DNA of 64,000 nt, taken from positions 868,001 through 932,000 of the forward strand of contig NZXX01000001.1 of NCBI GenBank assembly GCA_002702065.1. Direction: 5' to 3'. The notes under the pieces were generated by a model. That model saw only the letters and a list, made by a program, of their open reading frames with translations, ran no database searches and was not told where the DNA came from. The position numbers were made by a program, and so were the translations under genes. Numbering within the stretch: the stretch's first letter is position 1; each line of letters begins with the position of its first letter. Below are positions 15,633-23,082 of the stretch, piece by piece. The stretch comes from Anaerolineaceae bacterium (lineage in GTDB: Bacteria > Chloroflexota > Anaerolineae > Aggregatilineales > Phototrophicaceae).

Positions 15633-16669
15633 CGTTTTAGCTCCAGAACTTCATAGACCATCACGGCTTCTACCCGATTCTTGACATGTACTTCGCCAAT
15701 CGGATTCGTGTGTACGATACTTTCCACCTGTTGGAAGGTGGCTTCGCTGATAAGAATCTGATTATGGCGGCTCAGCCCTTGCAGCCGTGATGCCAGATTA
15801 ACGGCGTCACCAACGGCTGTAAAGTCCATAATCTGATCTGTGCCGACATTGCCAACAACCGCCATCCCCGTATGGATGCCAAAGTTAATCGCCATACGAT
15901 GTTCGGGTTCCAGCGTGAGATGAAATTCATTCAGCGCTTCGCGGATCATGATGGCTGTCTGAACGGCATAGAGAGCATGATTTTCCTGGGGCAGTGGGGT
16001 GTTGTAGAGTGCCATGACACCATCACCCAGAAACTTGTCCACCGTGCCGTTATGCTGGAGGATGAGGCTGACAATCAGATTATGATAGCTGTTGAGCACA
16101 CTCAACAGGGCCTCCGGGTCCATTTGCTCGGCCCGAGCCGTGAAACCTTCCAGGTCGGCAAATAACACGCTGACATCTTGCAGCCTGCCGCCAAGTTTGA
16201 CTTCACCAGGGGTGCGCAGCATCTGGTCGACGACCGACGAATGAACGTAGCGTTCGAATGTCTGGCGCAGAATCTGCTGCTTTTGTCGCAGACTGTCGGA
16301 CTCCGATTTGGCGCGGAGCCGTGTTTCGACGCGTGCCATCAGTTCGCGCGGGCTGTAGGGCTTGCTCAGGTAGTCATCCGCCCCGGCGGCCAACCCGCGA
16401 ACTTTATGCTCCACATCACCCTGGGCTGTCAGCATCAAAATCGGAATCTGTGCCGTTTCATCATTGGATTTCAGGATGCTGCATACATCAAACCCATTCA
16501 TCCCCGGCATGTCGATGTCGAGTACGATCAGGTCAGGGTGCTGGGTCTGGGCGGTGTTCAAGGCGCTGGGGCCATCATAGGCGGTAATAATATCCAGCCC
16601 CAATGTCATGAGAATATCCCGCGCGAGTTGGCGCATTTCCGGGTTGTCTTCGGCAATCAAAACCTTCAT
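15629..16669 (-). CDS. Receiver domain-class III adenylate/guanylate cyclase
   Basis: 346 residues. The receiver domain (~1-120) has D51 ('VLDIDMPGMNG') and K in 'YLSKPYS'. A helical linker leads to a class III nucleotidyl cyclase domain (~160-340). Both metal aspartates ('LFADLEGFT', 'KFLGDGVMA'), the base-selecting Lys ('VDKF') and Thr ('FTAVGD') and the transition-state Asn/Arg ('VNLASRL') are present, so it should be active. Lys/Thr is the class IIIb pattern usually making cAMP. The ATG at 16669 begins 'MKVLIAEDN' after GGAG. It sits between a stand-alone receiver and the kinase hybrid, so its output is probably set by phosphorylation. Confidence 0.93.
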   Translation of the reverse strand: MKVLIAEDNPEMRQLARDILMTLGLDIITAYDGPSALNTAQTQHPDLIVLDIDMPGMNGFDVCSILKSNDETAQIPILMLTAQGDVEHKVRGLAAGADDYLSKPYSPRELMARVETRLRAKSESDSLRQKQQILRQTFERYVHSSVVDQMLRTPGEVKLGGRLQDVSVLFADLEGFTARAEQMDPEALLSVLNSYHNLIVSLILQHNGTVDKFLGDGVMALYNTPLPQENHALYAVQTAIMIREALNEFHLTLEPEHRMAINFGIHTGMAVVGNVGTDQIMDFTAVGDAVNLASRLQGLSRHNQILISEATFQQVESIVHTNPIGEVHVKNRVEAVMVYEVLELKR

Positions 16670-16680
16670 GCAAGGTCTCC

Positions 16681-17049
16681 TCAACCGAGGTGTGCATCAA
16701 GTTTATTCGCCAGCGCCCGGAAGTTAATGGGTTTTGAGAGGTAATCGTTGCATCCGGCAGCGAGGGCACGTTCACGGTCACCGATCAAGGCGTGTGCAGT
16801 TAATGCAATGATCGGAATATGCTGCAGGTCTTTATCATCTTTGATGTGTTGGGTGGCCTGCCAGCCGTCCATCCGCGGTAATGACAAATCCATCAAAATG
16901 AGATCAGGTTTTTCGGACATCGCCATGGCGACGCCCTGTTCGCCATCGACCGCCTGTACGACACTATAATTGAGAGAGGTCAGGATGTCGCAGATTAAAA
17001 TCATATTGTCCGGGTTATCTTCTACAACCAGAATACGTCCTGCTCGCAT
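16681..17049 (-). CDS. Stand-alone receiver-domain response regulator (CheY-like)
   Basis: 122 residues and only a receiver domain: acidic pair in 'LVVEDNPDN', phospho-acceptor Asp in 'LILMDLSLPRMDG', the conserved Thr in 'IIALTAHA' and Lys in 'YLSKPIN'. It has no output domain, so it acts through protein contacts, probably in a relay with the adjacent cyclase and kinase hybrid. An alternative ATG at 17055 has AGGG only 3 bases away, whereas 17049 has it at 9 bases and gives the usual N terminus. The 17056-17225 gap upstream is AT-rich and may hold a promoter (TATACT near 17171-17176 on the minus strand), but no good -35 is seen. Confidence 0.93.
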   Translation of the reverse strand: MRAGRILVVEDNPDNMILICDILTSLNYSVVQAVDGEQGVAMAMSEKPDLILMDLSLPRMDGWQATQHIKDDKDLQHIPIIALTAHALIGDRERALAAGCNDYLSKPINFRALANKLDAHLG

Positions 17050-17225
17050 ACACATTCGCCCTTACATGTGTGTATCAGTCTAATTTTACAATATATCCAC
17101 TGGATTCCTTGTGCATGAAAAACTTACAGGGGTAATTCCTGCTTGCATTTCATAACTGTAGTATAACATGACGAAATATTACAATGAGGGTAAGGTCATT
17201 GATGTTTCGTGAAAAATTTTGAAAG

Positions 17226-17522
17226 TTAGCCTGAGGATCGAGTGTACTGGACGTCGTTCTGAATTTGCCATGTTTCCACGACGGCGATCAGGATAGCATC
17301 GACAGGCCGGTTGTCGGTGGCCCTGGTCTGGCGGGCGGGGCTGCCGGATGTCACCAGGACCAGTTCGCCGACAGCAGCGCCAATGACATCCACCGCGACT
17401 ACAAAGGAATCCGTCACGCTGGTATCCACATTGACCTTACGTACCAGACGAAGTGGCAGGCCATTCATGTTTTCGGTTTTCTGCGTGGCCACGACTGACC
17501 CCATAACCTCGCCGATATACAT
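17226..17522 (-). CDS. Microcompartment pentameric vertex protein (EutN/CcmL family, BMC-P)
   Basis: 98 residues, full length for the EutN/CcmL family, which caps the vertices of microcompartment shells as pentamers. Family landmarks: 'GEVMGSVVATQKTENMNGLP' at the N terminus, 'FVVAVDVIGAAVGELVLVTSG', then 'SPARQT' and 'RPVDAILIAVVET' (the signature G-S-S/P-A-R...PVDA pattern). It resembles the H. ochraceum BMC-P proteins. It follows the stacked BMC-T gene by 5 bases and is clearly cotranscribed. It is the only vertex gene in the window. Confidence 0.95.
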   Translation of the reverse strand: MYIGEVMGSVVATQKTENMNGLPLRLVRKVNVDTSVTDSFVVAVDVIGAAVGELVLVTSGSPARQTRATDNRPVDAILIAVVETWQIQNDVQYTRSSG

Positions 17523-17527
17523 AGGGT

Positions 17528-18184
17528 TTACTCTTTGCGCCCGCTGGTGTTTTCGCGCCCGCTGACGGCTTCAATGGCCGCCAGTGCTGCGCCATAACCC
17601 GCCATAATGTCGCGCTCTTCACCGCCCAGGTAGACACGCCCGAAGCTGCCAAATGCCGTGACTTCGAGGATATTTACTTCAGCCGCTTTTTCGGCTTCGT
17701 TGGCTGCCAGGGCCGCGTAACCTGCCGGTTCGACCTCCAGCACGTACATCGTTTGCCCGGCGATGATCATGTGTCCATGACGCATCCGGTTGATGAGCTG
17801 AGTCTGGTGCGGGTCGATATTGCGGATAATCTGGCTGGAGACGATACGCGGTTTCAGGCGTTCATCTTCGGTGACTCCCAGCGCTTCCAGAATCGCTTCG
17901 CCGGCAGCACGGGTTTCGGATTGATCCGTCGAGTGTACTTCGAGCAGACCATAAAGGCGTTCAACAATCTGAAGGCCAGGGCTGACCCGCGTGGATTTGA
18001 GGGCAACATCGGTGATTCGGTTGATCTCGATACCTGGCGAAATTTCAATCCACAACGACGCATCGCCCGGCAGCGGCAAGAAGCCGCGCGCGACGGTGCC
18101 CAGAAAAGCGGCGTGTTGTGGTTGAAGACTGTCGAGAAAGACATAACTACGTAAATCGACTGCCACAATATTTTCTCCCTGCAT
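17528..18184 (-). CDS. Microcompartment tandem-domain shell protein, stacked BMC-T2/T3 type
   Basis: 218 residues with two permuted BMC folds: domain 1 ~8-100 ('[19 protein letters not shown]', '[20 protein letters not shown]', each given in part) and domain 2 ~113-210 ('[19 protein letters not shown]', '[16 protein letters not shown]', '[13 protein letters not shown]'). This is the pattern of the H. ochraceum BMC-T2/T3 proteins, trimers that stack face to face and have gated central pores for metabolite passage. It differs clearly from the BMC-T at 12199-12852, so the shell has two trimer types. It sits 18 bases after a signal peptidase gene in the same operon. Confidence 0.93.
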   Translation of the reverse strand: MQGENIVAVDLRSYVFLDSLQPQHAAFLGTVARGFLPLPGDASLWIEISPGIEINRITDVALKSTRVSPGLQIVERLYGLLEVHSTDQSETRAAGEAILEALGVTEDERLKPRIVSSQIIRNIDPHQTQLINRMRHGHMIIAGQTMYVLEVEPAGYAALAANEAEKAAEVNILEVTAFGSFGRVYLGGEERDIMAGYGAALAAIEAVSGRENTSGRKE

Positions 18185-18202
18185 GCTGCCTGTAATAGAA
18201 CA

Positions 18203-18796
18203 TTATTCGAAAGGATCTTCAGGATAGTGTAGCTTGTAGATCAGCCCGATATCCTGCGGCGGCCAGTACCGAACCAGCGCTTCGCCAATCACGTGTTCGC
18301 GCTCTACCGGGCCAAAACAGCGCGAATCCCGGCTGTTATTGCGGTTATCCCCCATCACGAAATATTGCCCGGTGTTCAGGTCCCATTCAGTGTCGGTGCG
18401 GCAGCTGCTGCGCCAGATGGCGTCATTGATATAGGGTTCGTCCAGCAATTGGCCGTCGATAAAGACCTGCGATTCGATGATCTCCACATGCTCACCCGGC
18501 AAGCCGATCACCCGCTTGATCAGGGGCGCATCGATGCCCGGCCTGTCTGGTGACTCAAAAACGATGATTTCACCGCGCTCCGGTTCCGTCAGCATGTAAT
18601 TCACGCGACTGACGATCACGCGCTGGCCCGTGTAAAAGTTGGGCTGCATACTGCGACCATCGACGTAGAAGCGCACACTGGCAAGGTCTGCCAGCGCATA
18701 GATCGACACGATCAGGACAATGGTGTCGATCAGTTCATAAAGCAAGCCCCGGCGTCGCAAACGCGGACGAGGCATGTACACGGCAGACTCGGCCAT
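18203..18796 (-). CDS. lepB: Type I signal peptidase
   Basis: 197 residues with one N-terminal membrane anchor ('LIDTIVLIVSIYALADLASV'). Catalytic Ser is in 'GRSMQPNFY' and Lys in 'LIKRVIGLPGE'; box E is 'YFVMGDNRNNSRDSR'. It cleaves signal peptides of exported preproteins at the outer membrane face. It is a close paralog of the gene 3 bases upstream. Its placement directly before shell genes is unusual, since microcompartments are cytoplasmic; simple operon sharing is the likely reason. Confidence 0.95.
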   Translation of the reverse strand: MAESAVYMPRPRLRRRGLLYELIDTIVLIVSIYALADLASVRFYVDGRSMQPNFYTGQRVIVSRVNYMLTEPERGEIIVFESPDRPGIDAPLIKRVIGLPGEHVEIIESQVFIDGQLLDEPYINDAIWRSSCRTDTEWDLNTGQYFVMGDNRNNSRDSRCFGPVEREHVIGEALVRYWPPQDIGLIYKLHYPEDPFE

Positions 18797-18799
18797 AAA

Positions 18800-19399
18800 T
18801 TACTCCTGAGCGCCAGCAGGTGCGCCAATGCGGTTGACAATGCCCCAGGACTCCGGCGGCCAATAGCGCACCAGGACCTCGCCAACGAGAAATTGGCGTT
18901 TCACCGGGCCAAAATCACGCGAGTCGCTGCTGTTGTTGCGGTTATCACCCATTACAAAGTATTCATCCGGTCCCAGCAGCAGGGGTTCCGCCGTGTCCGG
19001 GCATTCCCTGGGCAGGCAGGCCTCGTTGATATAAGGTTCTTCCAATGGCTGCCCGTTGACGTATACGATGGTATTGCGGATTTCGATGGCGTCGCCCGGC
19101 AGGCCGATCACGCGTTTGATGTAATCTTCCTCCGGGTTGCGGGGGTAATGGAAGACCACAATGTCCAACCGGGAGGGTTCATCAATCATGTAATTGAGAC
19201 GGCTGACATACAAGACCTGGTTGTCGTCGAAGTTGGGGTACATGCTTTTACCCTGTACCATATAGCGCGCACTTGCCAGGTTGACGAGTGCGTAGATGGC
19301 AACCACCAGTAAGGCCGTGTCCAGCAGTTCGCGCAGCCAGTGTGTCCGTCGAATCTTCGGGCGGGGAAGTGTTTCTTGAGAAATAGCGTCTGATTTCAA
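18800..19399 (-). CDS. lepB: Type I signal peptidase
   Basis: 199 residues: anchor helix ('LLDTALLVVAIYALVNLASA'), catalytic Ser in 'GKSMYPNFD', Lys in 'DYIKRVIGLPGD' and box E 'YFVMGDNRNNSSDSR'. It is the first gene of the operon running into the microcompartment shell genes. The start is TTG (19399), with GGGAG 6 bases upstream; no ATG fits the family N terminus better. A good promoter lies about 28 bases upstream. The two copies presumably arose by tandem duplication and differ mostly in the substrate-binding insert. Confidence 0.95.
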   Translation of the reverse strand: MKSDAISQETLPRPKIRRTHWLRELLDTALLVVAIYALVNLASARYMVQGKSMYPNFDDNQVLYVSRLNYMIDEPSRLDIVVFHYPRNPEEDYIKRVIGLPGDAIEIRNTIVYVNGQPLEEPYINEACLPRECPDTAEPLLLGPDEYFVMGDNRNNSSDSRDFGPVKRQFLVGEVLVRYWPPESWGIVNRIGAPAGAQE

Positions 19400-19426
19400 A
19401 TGGAACTCCCAACAATTACCCCGCTC

Positions 19427-19455
19427 ATTATAGACACCTGTGGCCCGATCAGCAA
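19427..19455 (-). promoter_or_regulatory. Sigma70-type promoter of the signal peptidase-BMC shell operon
   Basis: Minus strand: TTGCTG (19450-19455), exact 17-bp spacer, perfect TATAAT (19427-19432). The predicted start near 19420 leaves a ~20-base leader before the TTG start. It is the only strong promoter seen upstream of the BMC-T2/BMC-P genes, so shell expression probably begins here. Confidence 0.65.
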
Positions 19456-19568
19456 TTTACAAAACCGGATCTCAACCCTAGATTAGGTTTTATCAAGGTC
19501 TGTCACGCTGTAATTATATATACTATAGAAAGAGCAGCAATCAGATTTCTGACAGGACGAGGGAAAAC

Positions 19569-21146
19569 TTGGCGAACGAGCGCATACTCATCGTGGATGA
19601 TGGCCGCGAAAATCGAGAGTTCATCCACGAATACATATTAGAGCCAAATGGTTACCAAACCCTGTTGGCACGTGACGGGCAGGAAGGGCTGGAAATGGCC
19701 CTGATCGAGCAGCCAGACCTGATGCTGCTGGATTTACAGATGCCGCGTATGGATGGCATTCAGGTGTTGCAGAACCTGGCTGGGCGAGGCATGGACATTC
19801 CAGTGATCCTGATGACTTTTCATGGGTCGGAAGATATCGCTGTCGAAGTTTACCGGTTGGGCGTCCGTGATTATGTTAAGAAGCCGTTTACGGTCGAGGA
19901 GATGCTGGCGGCTATCGAGCGCAGCCTGTCCGAAGCGCGTCTTCGGCGCGAAAAAGAAGCGCTGACCGAGCGTATTCTGGATGCCAACCGTGAACTGCGC
20001 GAACGTGTGCAGGAGTTGAATGTGCTGTATTCGGTGGGCAAGCGCGTGACCGGCACGCTCAATGTGGATGAGATATTGCCCTCGATTGTGGACGCAGCTA
20101 CGGATATTACCCATGCGGAATCAGGTTATATTTATCTGACACAGGGCAGCAGCCTGATCTGCCGGGCTGTGAAGCGCCATACCGACCAGCAGGCGCGCCC
20201 GGTCAAGCTGGAAGCCAAAGACCCCATCGCTTCGCAAGTGATTCAATCCGGCAAGCCGCTGACATTAACACCAGAGCAGCTTGCCAATCATAATGGCCCG
20301 TACTCGGTGGCTTATGCGCCGTTGTTGTTCAACGATCAGGTCACGGGGGTGCTTGGGGTCAGCAATATCAGCCGCGATACCCACGTCTTTACCAAGCATG
20401 ACCGGGCACTGCTGAGCGCATTGACCGATTACGCCGCTATTGCCATTGAAAACTCGCGCAACTTTGAGGAATTGCGCCGGGCCAAGGAACATGAAACAGC
20501 TCAGATTCGCGGCTCGTTCGAGCGGCTGGTGCCGCCGTCGGTCGTAGATCGCATCCTCAACAATCCCGAATCACTGGAACTGGGCGGCAGGCGGCAGGAG
20601 ATCAGCATCCTGTTTGCCGATATTCGCGGTTACACGGCGTGGAGCGAGAACGAACCGCCGGAGCGCGTTGTCGAAATGCTCAACGATTATCTCAGCCTCG
20701 CCGCGGAAATTATCCTGGCGTGGGATGGCACGCTCGACAAGTTCTTTGGCGATGGCCTGATGGCGATCTTCAATGCGCCTGAAGAACAGGACGATCATGT
20801 CCACCGGGCGGCTGATGCGGCGCTGGCTTTGTTGCGGGCAGCCAAAGAAATGCACGAACGACGCGGGGATAACCTGTCGTACAGTGTTGGGGTCAATGTG
20901 GGCGAAGCGGTTGTCGGCTACATCGGCACCGACCGCGCCATGAATTACACCGCTATTGGCGACTCTGTGAACCTTGCCAAGCGGCTGCAAGAATATGGCT
21001 CGCCGGGGCAGATTCTGGTGGAAGAAGCGGTTATCCAGCGGCTGGGCAACCTCGCGCAATATCGCCCATTAGGGGAGCTAAAGGTCAAAGGCCGCAAGCA
21101 GGGGGCTTTTGCCTACGAGTTACTCGGTCTGCGCCCTATCGTGTAG
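19569..21146 (+). CDS. Receiver-GAF-class III adenylate/guanylate cyclase
   Basis: 525 residues: receiver ~4-125 (D55 in 'LMLLDLQMP', K104-105 in 'DYVKKPF'), a coiled linker ~125-160, a GAF domain ~165-300, and a cyclase domain ~345-520. The cyclase has both metal Asp residues ('LFADIRGYT', 'FFGDGLMA'), Lys in 'LDKF', Thr in 'YTAIGD' and Asn/Arg in 'VNLAKRL', so it should be an active class IIIb enzyme. It is paralogous to the cyclase at 15629 ('FER-V-SVVD' linker shared). The start is TTG with GAGGG upstream. It diverges from the signal peptidase-shell operon, and a -10-like TATACT sits at 19519-19524. Confidence 0.93.
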   Translation: MANERILIVDDGRENREFIHEYILEPNGYQTLLARDGQEGLEMALIEQPDLMLLDLQMPRMDGIQVLQNLAGRGMDIPVILMTFHGSEDIAVEVYRLGVRDYVKKPFTVEEMLAAIERSLSEARLRREKEALTERILDANRELRERVQELNVLYSVGKRVTGTLNVDEILPSIVDAATDITHAESGYIYLTQGSSLICRAVKRHTDQQARPVKLEAKDPIASQVIQSGKPLTLTPEQLANHNGPYSVAYAPLLFNDQVTGVLGVSNISRDTHVFTKHDRALLSALTDYAAIAIENSRNFEELRRAKEHETAQIRGSFERLVPPSVVDRILNNPESLELGGRRQEISILFADIRGYTAWSENEPPERVVEMLNDYLSLAAEIILAWDGTLDKFFGDGLMAIFNAPEEQDDHVHRAADAALALLRAAKEMHERRGDNLSYSVGVNVGEAVVGYIGTDRAMNYTAIGDSVNLAKRLQEYGSPGQILVEEAVIQRLGNLAQYRPLGELKVKGRKQGAFAYELLGLRPIV

Positions 21147-21602
21147 TCATAAATCATAGCGCATCAACGGCAGCAGTCGCCCGGCCAGCACGGTCGATTC
21201 AACCTCGCCAATTCGTACTGCGCCCATCCTGGTGTAAAACGATTCCGCAAATGGGTCGCTATCTATGAACAGATGCTGGTAACCGCCTGATCGCGCTGTT
21301 TCGACGGCATGTTCAAAGAGTAAACGCCCATACCCTGCGCCGATTGCCGATGGATCGATAAACAGCATGCTGAGATCAGCTTCGGCGGCGGAACGGCGTA
21401 CCAGCATGTAAAAGCCGGTAATCTGATTACCCGACGCTATCGAAACAAAAACCGCATGCTGCGCAATATCATGCGGTGTTACGGTCAGGTCGTCGCGGCA
21501 GGCTTCGATGAACGATGCAGGATAGTCCCAGTGCGCTTTCGAGCGCAGCGCCAGGTCACTGAGCAGCGACGCTTCTTCGGGTTCGGCGCGGCGAACCGGC
21601 AT
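21147..21602 (-). CDS. GNAT-family N-acetyltransferase
   Basis: 151 residues with the complete GNAT fold: 'PVRRAEPEEASLLSDLALRS' at the N terminus, 'VSIASGNQITGFYML', the acetyl-CoA loop 'DPSAIGAGYGRLLFEHAVETA' (Q/R-x-x-G-x-G/A pattern) and 'FIDSDPFAESFYTRMGAVRIG'. Acceptor substrate unknown. It begins 2 bases before the der stop region and abuts the end of the convergent cyclase gene exactly. Confidence 0.9.
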   Translation of the reverse strand: MPVRRAEPEEASLLSDLALRSKAHWDYPASFIEACRDDLTVTPHDIAQHAVFVSIASGNQITGFYMLVRRSAAEADLSMLFIDPSAIGAGYGRLLFEHAVETARSGGYQHLFIDSDPFAESFYTRMGAVRIGEVESTVLAGRLLPLMRYDL

Positions 21603-21604
21603 GT

Positions 21605-22993
21605 TTACTTATCCAGCATGCCGTCACGCGGGCGGAAACTGAGAATAATGGGTGTGCCCTCAAATGAGTACACCGCCCGGATCTGGTTTTCCAGAAATCG
21701 TTTGTAGGTAAAGTGTACCAGCCGCGTATCATTCACGTGGAACAGGAAGACGGGCGGATCGACCGCGACCTGCGACGCGAAGTAAATCTTGAGCTGGCGC
21801 GTTCCCTTCTGTGGCGGGGGATGCTTTTGCAGGGCATCGCGCAGAATGCGGTTGAGTTCGGATGTCGAGATGCGGAAACTGCGCGTTTCCCAGATGCGGT
21901 TGGCCGTTTCGAGCACTTGATGAATGCGCTGCCCGGTAAGGGCGCTGATGAATATTGCCGGTGCGTTGGGCAGGAAGTTGAACTTCTCTCGCATCATGTC
22001 CAGATACTGCGTCATGGTGTGCGAGTCTTTTTCGACCAGGTCCCATTTGTTGACCACGACGACGACGCTCTTGTTGGCCTCGAGGATATAGCCAGCGATG
22101 TGCTGGTCCTGCTCGGTGACGCCATCGACAGCGTCAACCAGCAGCAGGGCGACATCGCAGCGCTCGATGGCCTTCATCGTCCGCAGAACACTGTATTTTT
22201 CAACGCCTGGTTCGATCTTGCCCCGGCGGCGGATACCGGCGGTGTCGATGAGCGTCACCGGCATATTGTGCCATTGAATCTCGGTGTCGATGGCATCGCG
22301 GGTGGTACCGGCCAGTGGGCTGACAATCGTCCGTTCTTCACCCAGCAGGTGGTTAATCAGGCTGCTCTTGCCGACATTGGGGCGACCCACAATCGCGATT
22401 TTGAGGTGATCGTCTTCATCTTCCTCGTCGCTCAGGTCCAGTTCTGTTTCCTGCAAGGCTTCGACGATTCCATCCAGCATATCACCGACGCCCAGGTTAT
22501 GAAACGCGCTGATGGGGTAGACGCGCTCGAAACCCAGCCCATAAAACTCAAACGCATCATTGTTGCGCTGGGGATTATCGGCTTTGTTCGCCGCGATCAG
22601 AATCGGCTTCGACTGGGCATGGCGGCGCAGCACGTTGACAATGTCTTGGTCTGCTGCGGTAATACCCTGTTCGCTGTCGACCACCAGAATAATGACATCA
22701 GCGTCTTCGGCGGCGATCAGTGCCTGACCTTCAATCTGCGGTACAAAGTCGATGCTGCCTTCAGCAAGAGGACGCACATCACGCGTGCCCTTAGGCTGAT
22801 AGACTTCAATACCGCCCGTGTCAATAATGTTGAATGTGACGCCGTTCCAGAATGATTCCCCCTGGATACGGTCGCGAGTGGTGCCGGGGATGGAATCAAT
22901 AACCGCAAGCCGTTCGCCGACGAGACGGTTGAAAAGTGTACTTTTGCCGACATTTGGCCTGCCGACCAGGGCGACCAGTGGCTTGCGGGGCAT
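21605..22993 (-). CDS. der: Ribosome biogenesis GTPase Der (EngA)
   Basis: 462 residues with two tandem GTPase domains: G1 'GRPNVGKSTLFNRL' at ~11 and 'GRPNVGKSSLINHL' at ~205, G3 'IDTGGI' and 'IDTAGI', G4 'NKAD' and 'NKWD', then the C-terminal KH-like domain ('FLENQIRAVYSFEGTPIILSF' in part). This double-G architecture is unique to Der, which acts in 50S subunit assembly. Complete and typical. It probably shares a transcript with the acetyltransferase gene 2 bases downstream. Confidence 0.98.
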   Translation of the reverse strand: MPRKPLVALVGRPNVGKSTLFNRLVGERLAVIDSIPGTTRDRIQGESFWNGVTFNIIDTGGIEVYQPKGTRDVRPLAEGSIDFVPQIEGQALIAAEDADVIILVVDSEQGITAADQDIVNVLRRHAQSKPILIAANKADNPQRNNDAFEFYGLGFERVYPISAFHNLGVGDMLDGIVEALQETELDLSDEEDEDDHLKIAIVGRPNVGKSSLINHLLGEERTIVSPLAGTTRDAIDTEIQWHNMPVTLIDTAGIRRRGKIEPGVEKYSVLRTMKAIERCDVALLLVDAVDGVTEQDQHIAGYILEANKSVVVVVNKWDLVEKDSHTMTQYLDMMREKFNFLPNAPAIFISALTGQRIHQVLETANRIWETRSFRISTSELNRILRDALQKHPPPQKGTRQLKIYFASQVAVDPPVFLFHVNDTRLVHFTYKRFLENQIRAVYSFEGTPIILSFRPRDGMLDK

Positions 22994-23082
22994 CGCGATT
23001 TGTGGTTACCTCTCCTACCAATTGAACGTTCCAGACATATGGAACAACCAATTTTATCAGAATCCCGCTGTGCTGCGTAGGT

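Noticed and set aside
17056..17225. Promoter for the receiver/cyclase genes (TTGTAA and TATACT)
   Set aside because: The spacer between the boxes would be only ~13 bp, too short for a sigma70 promoter.
21713..22855. 380-codon plus-strand open frame
   Set aside because: Antisense to der; no motifs.
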